Source: CTSOIL-112 sp049291875 | GTDB lineage: Bacteria > Pseudomonadota > Gammaproteobacteria > Burkholderiales > Burkholderiaceae | Reading direction: 5' to 3' | DNA length: 64,000 nucleotides | Assembly (NCBI GenBank): GCA_049291875.1 | Contig: JBATQE010000024.1 | Location: forward strand, 62,001-126,000 | In this document: in pieces, positions 24,755-33,841 of the stretch | Position numbering within the stretch: the stretch's first letter is position 1 | How the letters are laid out: each line of letters begins with the position of its first letter | Notes under the pieces: generated by a model | Databases searched by the model: none | Told to the model about the DNA's origin: nothing | The model's input: the letters and a program-made list of their open reading frames with translations, nothing else | Position numbers and translations under genes: made by a program

Positions 24755-27541
24755 TCAAGCAAACTGTCGCGCCTCACCGGCGCCAAACAAATTGTCCACG
24801 CAGCGCGCGCATAACGTCGGATGTTCGGCATTTTGCCCTACATCGACCGTCACATGCCAGCAGCGTTCACATTTTTGCCCTGACGCCAATTCCACTTGCA
24901 CACTCGGCTCGCCTTGTTCCACCTCAGCCGCCGAAGTGATCAGGACGAATTTCAAATCATTGCCCAAACGTTGTAACAGCGCCGCATCCGCCGCCGGTGC
25001 GCTGATGTGTACCTTGGCCTGCAACGCCGAGCCAATCTGGTTCGCGCCGCGTGCGTCTTCCAAAGCTTTGTTCACATCATCGCGCAAGGCACGAATCCGC
25101 GCCCAGTCCACGAGCAATGATTCCGCATCTTTCGGGGTCGGAATCGTGTGATACAGCTCGGTGAAAATCGTTTCCTCGTCCGAAACGCCCACCAAAATCG
25201 GCCATGCTTCCTCAGCGGTGAAACTCAAAATCGGCGCCATCACACGCACCAGAGACTGCGTGATGTGCCACAGCGCCGTTTGCGCACTGCGACGCGCCAC
25301 CGAATCCGGCGCGCTGGTATACAAACGGTCTTTCAAAATATCCAGATAGAAACCGCCCAAATCTTCGGAGCAGAAAATTTGCATCTTCGCCACCAGCGGA
25401 TGAAACTCGTATTTTTCCGCATGCGCGAGCAAATCAGCCTGCCATTGCGCGGTTTTTGCCAGCGCATAGCGGTCGATTTCGAGCAACTCATCGACGTTCA
25501 TCAACTGGGTGTTCGCATCAAAGTCGGATAAATTCGCCAGCAAAAAGCGCAGAGTATTGCGAATGCGGCGATAGCCCTCGGACACACGTTTTAAAATTTC
25601 ATCGGAGATCGACAGTTCGCCCGAGTAGTCGGTCGCAGCCACCCACAGACGGATGATTTCCGCGCCCATTTTATTGGCCACAGTTTGCGGTGCAACGATG
25701 TTGCCGACCGATTTACTCATCTTGCGCCCTTGCCCATCGACCACAAAACCGTGGGTCAACAGCGCATCATACGGCGCACGGCCATCGAGCATCGCGCCGG
25801 TCAGCAGCGACGAGTGAAACCAACCGCGGTGCTGATCCGAGCCTTCGAGGTACAAATCCGCCGGCCATTTCAGGCTGGATGCGTGCGAGCCGCGCAGCAC
25901 ATGAAAATGCGTCGTGCCCGAGTCAAACCATACATCCAGCGTGTCTTTGTTTTTCACATAATCGGCCGCGTCGCTGCCCAAAAATTCGTTGATGTCCAGC
26001 GTTTGCCACGCTTCAATGCCGTTCGCCTCAACCAATTGCGCCACACGCTCCAGCAATTCCGGCGTATTCGGGTGCAATTGCCCCGTCGCTTTATGCAGGA
26101 AAAACGGCATCGGCACGCCCCATTGACGTTGGCGCGACAGCGTCCAGTCCGGACGGTTGGCAATCATGCTGTGCAAACGCGCTTTACCCCACGATGGGAA
26201 AAATTGCGTCGCTTCCACTGCGCGCAAAGCGGTGTCGCGCAAGCTCTCGCCGTTCACCGGTTTATCCATCGAGGCGAACCACTGCGTCGTCGCGCGGTAG
26301 ATCAACGGTGTTTTGTGACGCCAGCAGTGCATGTAGCTGTGCGGGTATTGCACCACTTTGAATAGTGCGCCGACCTCTTGTAATTTCTCAACGATGACCG
26401 GATTGGCTTTCCAAATATGCATACCACCGAAGAACGGCAGATCGTCGGCGTACACGCCGTTCGCCAATACCGGCGTCAAAATATCGTCATTGCTCACACC
26501 ATGCGAAGTGCAGGAGATAAAGTCATCCACACCATACGCCGGTGCGGAATGCACAATGCCCGTACCCGCGTCGGTGGTCACATAGTCGCCCAAATAAATC
26601 GGCGACAGGCGATCGTAAAACGGATGGTGGAATGCGATGTGATCGAGTTTGTCACCCGTGGTTTTCGCGACAATTTCGCCGGTCAAACCATAGCGTTGCA
26701 AGCAGGACTCAACCAAATCAGTCGCTAAAATCAATTGGCCTTGTTCGGTGTTGACCAAGGCGTATTCCACCTCGGGATGCACGTTGAGTGCCTGATTCGA
26801 CGGAATCGTCCACGGCGTCGTCGTCCAGATCACGATGTGGCCTTTTTGCGCCACCGGAACGCCAAATGCCGCGCTCAGTTTATCGTGCTCGGCAAAAGGA
26901 AAACCCACGTCAATCGCCAAATCGGTTTTGTCTTGGTATTCCACTTCCGCCTCGGCGAGCGCAGATTCACAATCAAAACACCAGTTCACCGGTTTCAAAC
27001 CGCGATAAACGTAGCCTTTGTCCAAAATTTTGCCCAGCGCACGGATTTCGTTCGCTTCGTTGGCAAAATTCATGGTTTTGTACGGATTATCCCACTCGCC
27101 CAACACGCCCAAACGCATGAAATCGACTTTTTGTGACTCGATTTGCTCGGCGGCGTAAGCGCGGGATTTTTCCTGCACCTCTCGCGTGGGCAAACCACGC
27201 CCGTGGATGGACTCGATTTTGTTCTCAATCGGCATACCGTGGCAGTCCCAGCCCGGCACATACGGCGCATCAAAGCCTGCCATCGTGCGCGATTTGACAA
27301 TAATGTCCTTGAGAATTTTGTTCACCGCGTGACCGATGTGAATGTCACCGTTGGCATACGGCGGGCCGTCGTGCAAAATGAATTTCGGACGGTTTTGCTC
27401 GGCGGCGACCTGACGGATTTTGTCATAGCGTTTTTGCTGTTGCCATTGCGCGACCCATTGCGGTTCACGTTTGGCCAGATCACCACGCATCGGAAACGGC
27501 GTGTCCAGTAGATTGACGGGGTAAGAATTCTTTTGGCTCAT
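24755..27541 (-). CDS. ileS: Isoleucyl-tRNA synthetase
   Basis: From ATG 27541 ('MSQKNSYPVNLLDTPFPMRGDL') the protein has 928 residues. The class I motifs are HIGH at 68-71 ('GDIHIGHAVNKIL') and 'KMSKSVGN' near 610. The C-terminal zinc-binding region has 'CERCWHV' and 'CARC'. It charges tRNA-Ile and edits valine. It follows ribF and precedes lspA on the minus strand, the common ribF-ileS-lspA order. The ribosome-binding site is weak; a TTGACA lies 12 bp before the start. Confidence 0.98.
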   Translation of the reverse strand: MSQKNSYPVNLLDTPFPMRGDLAKREPQWVAQWQQQKRYDKIRQVAAEQNRPKFILHDGPPYANGDIHIGHAVNKILKDIIVKSRTMAGFDAPYVPGWDCHGMPIENKIESIHGRGLPTREVQEKSRAYAAEQIESQKVDFMRLGVLGEWDNPYKTMNFANEANEIRALGKILDKGYVYRGLKPVNWCFDCESALAEAEVEYQDKTDLAIDVGFPFAEHDKLSAAFGVPVAQKGHIVIWTTTPWTIPSNQALNVHPEVEYALVNTEQGQLILATDLVESCLQRYGLTGEIVAKTTGDKLDHIAFHHPFYDRLSPIYLGDYVTTDAGTGIVHSAPAYGVDDFISCTSHGVSNDDILTPVLANGVYADDLPFFGGMHIWKANPVIVEKLQEVGALFKVVQYPHSYMHCWRHKTPLIYRATTQWFASMDKPVNGESLRDTALRAVEATQFFPSWGKARLHSMIANRPDWTLSRQRQWGVPMPFFLHKATGQLHPNTPELLERVAQLVEANGIEAWQTLDINEFLGSDAADYVKNKDTLDVWFDSGTTHFHVLRGSHASSLKWPADLYLEGSDQHRGWFHSSLLTGAMLDGRAPYDALLTHGFVVDGQGRKMSKSVGNIVAPQTVANKMGAEIIRLWVAATDYSGELSISDEILKRVSEGYRRIRNTLRFLLANLSDFDANTQLMNVDELLEIDRYALAKTAQWQADLLAHAEKYEFHPLVAKMQIFCSEDLGGFYLDILKDRLYTSAPDSVARRSAQTALWHITQSLVRVMAPILSFTAEEAWPILVGVSDEETIFTELYHTIPTPKDAESLLVDWARIRALRDDVNKALEDARGANQIGSALQAKVHISAPAADAALLQRLGNDLKFVLITSAAEVEQGEPSVQVELASGQKCERCWHVTVDVGQNAEHPTLCARCVDNLFGAGEARQFA

Positions 27542-27720
27542 AAGATTTTGGACTGTCAAAACAAGGTGTGCGCGGCGCTGTATCGGCAAGTTCATTCCTA
27601 CCCAAAAACGCCGCAAAGACGCGTATTTTACCTGATAATCAATGCTTTATCAGTAGGAAATCAGCAGGTTGCGAAATAGAACATGCCATGAGCGTTCAAT
27701 GAACGCGGGAGAGAGTGCGT

Positions 27721-28662
27721 TTAGAGCGAATGCTCGGCGAAATAGATACTGCACGCATCAATATCGGCTTCAATCGCGCTAATCAAATCATCGAAGCTAT
27801 CGAATTTTTCCTCATCACGAATCTTATGCAGCAGCGACACGCGCGCAATCTGACCGTACACCGACTCATTAAAATCAAGCAAATGCACCTCGCACCAACA
27901 TTGGCCATTGCTGTCCACGCTCGGTCGCGTGCCAATACTCGCCGCGCCCTGAATCACCCGATCGGGCGAACCTGACAAGCGAACTGTGACCGCATACACA
28001 CCTTGCGTGGCCAACTGCGCCGGCATTTTCAGATTGATAGTCGGAACGCCAATCGTGCGCCCCAATTGTTTGCCACGAATGACATGCCCTGACAAGGTCA
28101 GCGAATGACCGAGTAATTGAACCGCTTTTTTCAGCTCGTCTTTGGCTAAAAACGCGCGAATGGTCGAGCTGGACACGCGCTCGTCATTCTGCAACACCGA
28201 ATGCAGGTTTTGCAATTCGTAGCCGAATTGGCTTTGCAGCTCGTGCAGCAAGGCAAAATCGCCCTTACGCTGCGCGCCAAAGCGAAAATCATCGCCCACC
28301 ATCAGCAATTGCGCATTCAGCGCATCGTGCAAAATGCGCTGCACGAAAGTCTCGGCAGGCATATTCGCCAAATGCGCGTCAAACGGCAAAATCACCACCT
28401 GTTCAATGCCCAATTTTTTCAACGCCGCGACTTTATCGCGCAGCGGCATGATCTGCGTGGGCAAAGGCTCGCCGCGCAATTGCGCAAAATACGCCTTAGG
28501 ATTCGGCGCAAAGGTCACTACTGTCGGCAGCAAACCGCGCTCTTTGGCCAAGGCAACCAGATCGCGCAACACCGCCGCGTGCCCCAAATGTACGCCGTCA
28601 AAGTTACCGATGGTCACTGCGCTGGCTTGAGGCAAACGAGAAGGTCGATAAAAAATAGTCAT
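27721..28662 (-). CDS. ribF: Bifunctional riboflavin kinase / FMN adenylyltransferase
   Basis: The protein has 313 residues. The N-terminal FAD synthetase nucleotidyltransferase motif 'GNFDGVHLGH' is at 18-27; the C-terminal riboflavin kinase domain contains 'GRTIGVPTINL' and ends with 'IEADIDACSIYF'. It makes FMN and FAD. Its 5' flank is a 175-bp dispersed repeat element also found before the Bcr/CflA gene, so its leader may be shared with that gene. Confidence 0.97.
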   Translation of the reverse strand: MTIFYRPSRLPQASAVTIGNFDGVHLGHAAVLRDLVALAKERGLLPTVVTFAPNPKAYFAQLRGEPLPTQIMPLRDKVAALKKLGIEQVVILPFDAHLANMPAETFVQRILHDALNAQLLMVGDDFRFGAQRKGDFALLHELQSQFGYELQNLHSVLQNDERVSSSTIRAFLAKDELKKAVQLLGHSLTLSGHVIRGKQLGRTIGVPTINLKMPAQLATQGVYAVTVRLSGSPDRVIQGAASIGTRPSVDSNGQCWCEVHLLDFNESVYGQIARVSLLHKIRDEEKFDSFDDLISAIEADIDACSIYFAEHSL

Positions 28663-28682
28663 GCGAATGCGATTCTATATTT

Positions 28683-28858
28683 AAGAAAACGCGGAATAAG
28701 TTTATTTTTCAGCTCAAGCATTGATACAGGCAAGCATACTTGAAAGCATCCGCAATTTTAACATTTTGATTTTGTTCAAATTTTGTCAGGGTTTCCCTGA
28801 CAAAACTTCTAACCCTAAGCACGGAAAAAGCAGGGTTTTACTTTTTCCGTATTTCCTT
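28683..28858 (-). repeat. Dispersed non-coding element, copy A (upstream of ribF)
   Basis: About 175 bp nearly identical to 33372-33525. The shared part starts AAGAAAACGCGGAATAAG and ends with the hairpin ACGGAAAAAG/CTTTTTCCGT. Copy A carries an extra segment containing a perfect 11-bp hairpin (28781-28791 with 28795-28805, TTTTGTCAGGG/CCCTGACAAAA). The element fills the whole gap between the lysS stop and the ribF leader and ends 20 bp before the ribF ATG. Confidence 0.85.
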
Positions 28859-30392
28859 AATCTTCTTTACGCATGTGCGGGAACAGCAGCACATCGCGGA
28901 TATTCGGACTATCGGTCAAAAGCATGATCAAACGATCGATCCCGATGCCACAACCACCCGTCGGCGGCATGCCGTATTCGAGTGCGCGGATGTAGTCGGC
29001 ATCGTAGTACATCGCTTCGTCGTCGCCCGCGTCTTTCGCCGCGACCTGAGCCATAAAGCGTGCGGCTTGATCTTCGGGGTCGTTCAATTCTGAGAAGCCA
29101 TTGGCGATTTCGCGACCGGTCATGAATAATTCAAAGCGTTCGGTGATGCCCGCCACGGTGTCGGATGCGCGCGCCAGTGGCGACACTTCCACCGGATAGT
29201 CGATGATGAAGGTCGGATGCCACAACAAATGCTCGGCGACTTCTTCAAACAGCATCAATTGCAACGCACCCAAACCGGCGTTTTTCACCTGCGGATCATC
29301 CATGGTCACGCCGTGTTTGCGCAATTCGCCACGCAGGAAATTCACATCATCAAACGGCGAGCCGATGTATTCCGGCGCGTATTTTTCAATCGCTTGGATG
29401 ATGGTCAGACGGTCGAACGGTTTGGATAAATCCAATTCTTTGCCTTGATACGTCAGATTGGCGCTGCCGGTCGCCCGCACGGCCACATCGCGCAGCAATT
29501 GCTCGGTGTAGTCCATCAGCCAGCGGTAGTCGGTATAGGCCGCGTAGAATTCCATCATGGTGAATTCGGGATTGTGGCGCGGCGAAACACCTTCGTTGCG
29601 GAAGTTTCGGTTGATCTCAAACACGCGCTCAAAACCGCCGACGACCAAGCGTTTTAAATACAACTCAGGCGCAATGCGCAGGAACATTTGCATATCCAGC
29701 GCATTGTGGTGCGTGGTGAACGGTTTGGCCGAGGCGCCGCCCGGAATCGGGTGTAACATCGGTGTTTCCACTTCCATAAAGCCGTTTTCAACCATAAAAT
29801 CGCGCACAGCATTCATCGCTTTGGTACGCTTGATGAAGGTGGCGCGCGTTTCCGGCGAGACAATCAGATCGACGTAGCGCTGACGGTATTTCAGCTCTTG
29901 ATCGGCCAGTCCGTGGAATTTGTCCGGTAAGGGACGCAGCGATTTGCTCAACAGGCGCAAGTGGGCGCAGCGCACCGACAATTCGCCGTGTTGGGTTTTG
30001 AACAACGTCCCTTCGGCGGCAATGATGTCGCCCATGTCCCAGTGTTTGAACGCGGCATGGACGTCTTCGCCCACGCCCTTGTCATTGATGTAGAACTGAA
30101 TTTGTCCCGTGCCGTCTTGTACCGTGGCGAAGCTGGCCTTACCCATGACGCGCTTGAGCATCATGCGACCGGCGATGGAGACGCTGATGTTTTGCGCTTC
30201 GAGTTCCTCGCGCGTGGTGTCGGCGTATTGTTCTTGCAAACTTTGCGCACGATGCGTCGGCACGAAGTCGTTCGGGAATACCACGCCCTGCTCGCGCAAA
30301 GCGGTTAATTTACTGCGGCGCTCGGCCATAATCGCGTTTTCATCGCGTTCTTCGATCATGCCTTCGGGCGTATGTGATGGGTGTTCAGTCAT
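28857..30392 (-). CDS. lysS: Lysyl-tRNA synthetase (class II)
   Basis: The protein has 511 residues. An OB-fold anticodon-binding domain ('VSIAGRMMLKRVMGKASFATVQD') is followed by class II motif 2 ('FRNEGVSPRHNPEFTMMEFY') and motif 3 ('GCGIGIDRLIML') near the end. It charges tRNA-Lys. In proteobacteria lysS commonly follows prfB directly; here a small Ivy-type gene sits between them. Confidence 0.98.
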   Translation of the reverse strand: MTEHPSHTPEGMIEERDENAIMAERRSKLTALREQGVVFPNDFVPTHRAQSLQEQYADTTREELEAQNISVSIAGRMMLKRVMGKASFATVQDGTGQIQFYINDKGVGEDVHAAFKHWDMGDIIAAEGTLFKTQHGELSVRCAHLRLLSKSLRPLPDKFHGLADQELKYRQRYVDLIVSPETRATFIKRTKAMNAVRDFMVENGFMEVETPMLHPIPGGASAKPFTTHHNALDMQMFLRIAPELYLKRLVVGGFERVFEINRNFRNEGVSPRHNPEFTMMEFYAAYTDYRWLMDYTEQLLRDVAVRATGSANLTYQGKELDLSKPFDRLTIIQAIEKYAPEYIGSPFDDVNFLRGELRKHGVTMDDPQVKNAGLGALQLMLFEEVAEHLLWHPTFIIDYPVEVSPLARASDTVAGITERFELFMTGREIANGFSELNDPEDQAARFMAQVAAKDAGDDEAMYYDADYIRALEYGMPPTGGCGIGIDRLIMLLTDSPNIRDVLLFPHMRKED

Positions 30393-30481
30393 TTTGTGCT
30401 GTCATTGGGTTAAAAAATGCGTCGCGCTGTATTAACTTGTATCGCTTGTGTCACTTGTAACACGCACGCGCTCATGAATGA

Positions 30482-30937
30482 TTATTGTGTGTTCAGAAGT
30501 GCTTTTTGAGCATCGTTCGGCTTGCCCAGCCAAACGGTTTTCTTGTTTAACTGCGCCAAGCCATAAATTTCACGCGTCGGCGGGTTAAACAATATGATGA
30601 GGTGATTGTCACCGCAGTTGTGCATTTTGCAAGTGTTGAGCAACACCCAATTCACACCCTCTTGCGGCAACACGCGACACGGCGCAGACGGCCCCGCACC
30701 ATGTCGCACCCATGCGGGCATGGGCACATTGGAGCGCGCGAACAGTTGGCGCACCGAGGCGCGGAATTTCGGATTGCGATTCCAGTCGTGGTAATAGCTT
30801 TGTTCCACTTCGTGCTGCGTCAGCGTGTTGAAATCCGTGATCGGCGCTGCCTGTGTCACTGAAGGCGCGCCCAAACCGAGTACACTGGCGGTCAGCAACG
30901 CAATGCCCATGTGTTTAATTGAATGGTTGACGTTCAT
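30482..30937 (-). CDS. ivy: Ivy-type inhibitor of vertebrate (C-type) lysozyme, secreted
   Basis: The protein has 151 residues with a Sec signal peptide (cut near Ala30-Ala31). The decisive motif is 'CKMHNCGDN': Cys103 and Cys108 bracket His106, matching the disulfide loop CKPHDC with which E. coli Ivy plugs the lysozyme active site. 'MPAWVRHG' upstream and 'IYGLAQLN' downstream also fit the family. It should act in the periplasm to protect peptidoglycan. The ATG is one base after the prfB stop, with AGGGGGTG as ribosome-binding site, so it is translated from the prfB-lysS transcript. The match rests on the motif and overall layout only. Confidence 0.8.
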   Translation of the reverse strand: MNVNHSIKHMGIALLTASVLGLGAPSVTQAAPITDFNTLTQHEVEQSYYHDWNRNPKFRASVRQLFARSNVPMPAWVRHGAGPSAPCRVLPQEGVNWVLLNTCKMHNCGDNHLIILFNPPTREIYGLAQLNKKTVWLGKPNDAQKALLNTQ

Positions 30938-30938
30938 A

Positions 30939-32043
30939 TCACACCCCCTGTTTCAAGCTCGCTTCGATAAACATGTCCAAATCACCGTCCAACACCTTTT
31001 GCGTGGCCGAAACTTCGACATTGGTACGCAAATCTTTAATGCGGCTGTTGTCCAACACATACGAGCGGATTTGATGACCCCAGCCCACATCGGACTTGCT
31101 CGCTTCGAGTTTATCCTGTTCGGATTGACGTTTGCGCAATTCCAACTCATACAAGCGCGATTTCAGCATCGACATCGCTTCGGCACGGTTTTTATGCTGC
31201 GAGCGGTCATTTTGACACTGCACCACGGTATTGGTCGGAATATGCGTGATCCGCACTGCGGAGTCGGTTTTATTGATGTGCTGACCACCCGCACCTGACG
31301 CGCGATAGGTGTCAATGCGCAAATCCGCCGGATTGATCTCCACCTCAATCGAGTCGTCCACCTCGGGATAAACGAAAATTGAGGCGAACGAGGTGTGGCG
31401 CCCGCCAGACGAGTCAAACGGCGATTTACGCACCAGACGATGCACGCCGGTCTCGGTACGCAACATACCGTAGGCATATTCGCCATCGACCTTCAAACTG
31501 GCCGATTTAATGCCCGCAACATCGCCGGGTGATTCTTCGAGAATCTCGACTTTAAAATCCTTGCGCTCGCAATAGCGCACGTATTGGCGCAGCAACATAC
31601 TCGCCCAGTCGCACGCCTCGGTACCGCCCGCGCCGGCCTGAATGTCCAAAAAACACGGCTGTGGATCGAGCGGATTGGAGAACATACGGCGGAACTCCAT
31701 TTGCCCCACTTCTTCGTCCAATGCCTCAACATCGACAGACAAGGCCTCCAACGTACCGGTATCGTCCTCCATCTGCGCCAGCTCGAACAGCTCTGCCGTG
31801 TCTTTTTGATGCGCTTTGAGGCGATCCAGTTGTACGACCGTACCCTCCAACAATTTTTTCTCGCGACCCAAATCCTGCGCACGTTTGGCGTCGTTCCAAA
31901 CGTTCGGGTCTTCCAGCTCCGCATTGACTACGACCAGACGATCTGCTTTTTCAGCGTAGTCAAAGATACCCCCATAGCGCTTCGATGCGCTCTTGGAGTT
32001 CGGATAGCTGATTGGATAGGGCGTTTATGCGTTCAATTTCCAT
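30939..32043 (-). CDS. prfB: Peptide chain release factor 2, with programmed +1 frameshift
   Basis: Frame 0 runs from ATG 32043 for 27 codons ('MEIERINALSNQ...EALWGYL') to an in-frame TGA at 31962-31960. Skipping one T continues as 'DYAEKADRLVVVNAEL' to the stop at 30939, giving 367 residues, the family length. 'SPFDSSGGRHTSFAS' (SPF tripeptide for UGA/UAA recognition) and 'GAGGQHINKTDSAVR' (GGQ catalytic motif) are present. RF2 autoregulates because low RF2 at the UGA favours the shift. The ivy and lysS genes lie immediately downstream. Confidence 0.97.
31959..31976 (-). promoter_or_regulatory. prfB: prfB programmed frameshift site
   Basis: On the minus strand TATGGGGGTATCTTTGAC contains the internal Shine-Dalgarno-like GGGGG, the slippery CTT codon and the in-frame TGA followed by C, a poor termination context. 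Spacing is the same as in the E. coli prfB site. Confidence 0.95.
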
Positions 32044-32182
32044 AGAAATATACTTTATCAAAATTCAGTTAAGCCCCTGTTTTTTCAGGGAAACGTGCAT
32101 TATAAAAGTTTGAGCGGCAAATTACCACCCGAATTATCCACTCTCGCCACATTTGCGGTGGTCATCACAAAAAATTCCAGAG

Positions 32183-33352
32183 TCAAACACGCGCATCCGA
32201 TCGCTTATTGCGTCGTTGCAAAAACCCGTCAACATCGAGCAAGCCAAGCATGGCGCACATGCACACCAAGCCAATGGCCATAGGCGCAGAGATGGCTTGC
32301 TGGCTCAAAAAGCCACTCACCAGTGCCGACAGGCTCATTTGCAAGCAGCCCAAAATCGCGGAAGCGCGTCCGGTGCCTGCCGCAAACTCATTCATCGCCA
32401 AGCTGTTGGCCGGTGCCATCACCCCACCAAACAAAAACGAAATCGCCACCATCGGTATCACGAAAGAAACCACGCCGCCCATCGGCTCCAGCAACAACAT
32501 CAACACACCGCCAACCAACATCAGCAACATGGAAGCCCGCAAAATCACCGGCGCGGTATATCGTTTAAGCAGCTTGGACACCATGAAAAAACCCAGACTG
32601 ATAATGCCCGCGTTGCCTGCAAAAAGCAGCGAAAACGCCAAAGCCGACCAGCCAAAAGTATGGATGAACAAACCCGGCGCCAAAGTCACATAGGTCAAAA
32701 TAATCGCCAACGCCCACGCAGAGCAAAAACTGTAAAACACAAAAGCGGTATTTTTCAAAGGATCAAACAAGCCCAAAGGCGCGTCATGCAAACACGCACG
32801 ATCCCTTGGCATCCAGCGCCACAGCGCCACCAACACCACACTCGCCATCAAGGCCAAAGCCATAAAACTGGCGCGCCAATCCAAATACAGCAGCACCAGC
32901 GCACCGATCACCGGCGCCAAAAAAGGGACGACATTCAACATACCACCCAAAAAACTGTACTCGCGCGCCGCCTGATCACCCTCAAAATAATCACGAATCA
33001 AGGCCATCGCACAGACCGAGCAAGCACTCGCGCCAATACCCTGCATCACGCGATAGGCAATCAAGCCCTCCAGCGTCTGCACGGTAAACAGCAGCACAGA
33101 TGCGAGGATAAAAATCAAAACCCCCAACAAGGACACCCGCCGTTTACCGTAGCGATCACCCAAAGGCCCGAACAGCAGTTGTCCCACACCCAAAGGAATC
33201 AGATACGCCGCCATCGACAGGTTCGCCTGAACCCCAAACGCCGTCACCAAACTGGGCAAGGCAGGCAAATACCAGTCAATCCCCAAGGGGCTGAACAAAA
33301 TTAACAATCGCGCGGACAACGCCGCCCATTCACTCATGCTTTTTGGATTCAT
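32183..33352 (-). CDS. Bcr/CflA-type MFS drug exporter
   Basis: The protein has 389 residues with 12 predicted membrane segments. 'GVGQLLFGPLGDRYGKRRVSLLGVLIF' is the MFS motif A loop between segments 2 and 3, and the 'RVMQGIGASACSVCAMALIRDYF' stretch is typical of the Bcr/CflA group. Members are proton-driven exporters of bicyclomycin, chloramphenicol, sulfonamides or amino acids; the substrate here is unknown. It is a single gene on the minus strand whose 5' flank is copy B of the dispersed element. Confidence 0.9.
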   Translation of the reverse strand: MNPKSMSEWAALSARLLILFSPLGIDWYLPALPSLVTAFGVQANLSMAAYLIPLGVGQLLFGPLGDRYGKRRVSLLGVLIFILASVLLFTVQTLEGLIAYRVMQGIGASACSVCAMALIRDYFEGDQAAREYSFLGGMLNVVPFLAPVIGALVLLYLDWRASFMALALMASVVLVALWRWMPRDRACLHDAPLGLFDPLKNTAFVFYSFCSAWALAIILTYVTLAPGLFIHTFGWSALAFSLLFAGNAGIISLGFFMVSKLLKRYTAPVILRASMLLMLVGGVLMLLLEPMGGVVSFVIPMVAISFLFGGVMAPANSLAMNEFAAGTGRASAILGCLQMSLSALVSGFLSQQAISAPMAIGLVCMCAMLGLLDVDGFLQRRNKRSDARV

Positions 33353-33371
33353 TATTTTTTAAGTCAAGTTA

Positions 33372-33525
33372 AAGAAAACGCGGAATAAGTTTGTTTTTCA
33401 GCTCAAGCATTGATATAGGCAAGCATACTTGACTGCATCTGCAATTTTAACATTTTGATTTTGTTCAAATTTTCCAATGTTAAGCACGGAAAAAGTAGGG
33501 TTTTATTTTTTCCGTAGTTCCTAAA
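33372..33525 (-). repeat. Dispersed non-coding element, copy B (upstream of the Bcr/CflA gene)
   Basis: About 154 bp matching copy A (28683-28858) with a few substitutions, lacking the inserted 11-bp hairpin. It ends 20 bp before the exporter start codon, the same position and orientation as copy A relative to ribF. The terminal hairpin ACGGAAAAAG...TTTTCCGT is retained. The rest of the 33353-33841 gap has no convincing gene; it holds a possible promoter at 33642-33650 and an imperfect AAGGGTAAG/CTTGCCCTT repeat. Confidence 0.85.
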
Positions 33526-33641
33526 GTACACCGCCATATGATTCAAATCTACAGGACGTGCGACAAAAACATTCAGGTCACAGTTTACACGCACCGCCCC
33601 AAGGAGGAGCACAAATACTTGTCTAAACCGTCTGCTCAGCG

Positions 33642-33650
33642 TGTTAAAAT
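33642..33650 (+). promoter_or_regulatory. Possible extended -10 promoter for the EamA/sulfurtransferase pair
   Basis: TG, one base, TAAAAT on the + strand, with TTGTCT about 20 bp upstream. The distance to the EamA start is about 190 bp, so other starts are possible. Confidence 0.3.
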
Positions 33651-33841
33651 GAGCCGCTTATAAGGGTAAGAAAGGGTAAGAACTTGCCCTTCACAATCCA
33701 TCAACACACCCGAAACCGAATGCGCACGGATTGATACACAAAGCGCGTTGAATGGATATTGCCTTTATCGCCTGTCCATATAGAGCAATCCTCACTCAGA
33801 CGCCGCCGCCACACCGCACCTCACCTCACCAAAGGATTTTC

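Noticed and set aside
28683..28858. FMN (RFN) riboswitch upstream of ribF
   Set aside because: No conserved RFN junction sequences were seen, and the same element precedes an unrelated drug exporter.
32153..33304. 383-codon open frame on the + strand
   Set aside because: Antisense shadow of the Bcr/CflA exporter; Gln/His/Arg-rich translation with no domain.
33403..33612. 69-codon minus-strand ORF in the gap before the EamA gene
   Set aside because: It lies across copy B of the repeat element and shows no coding signal or ribosome-binding site.
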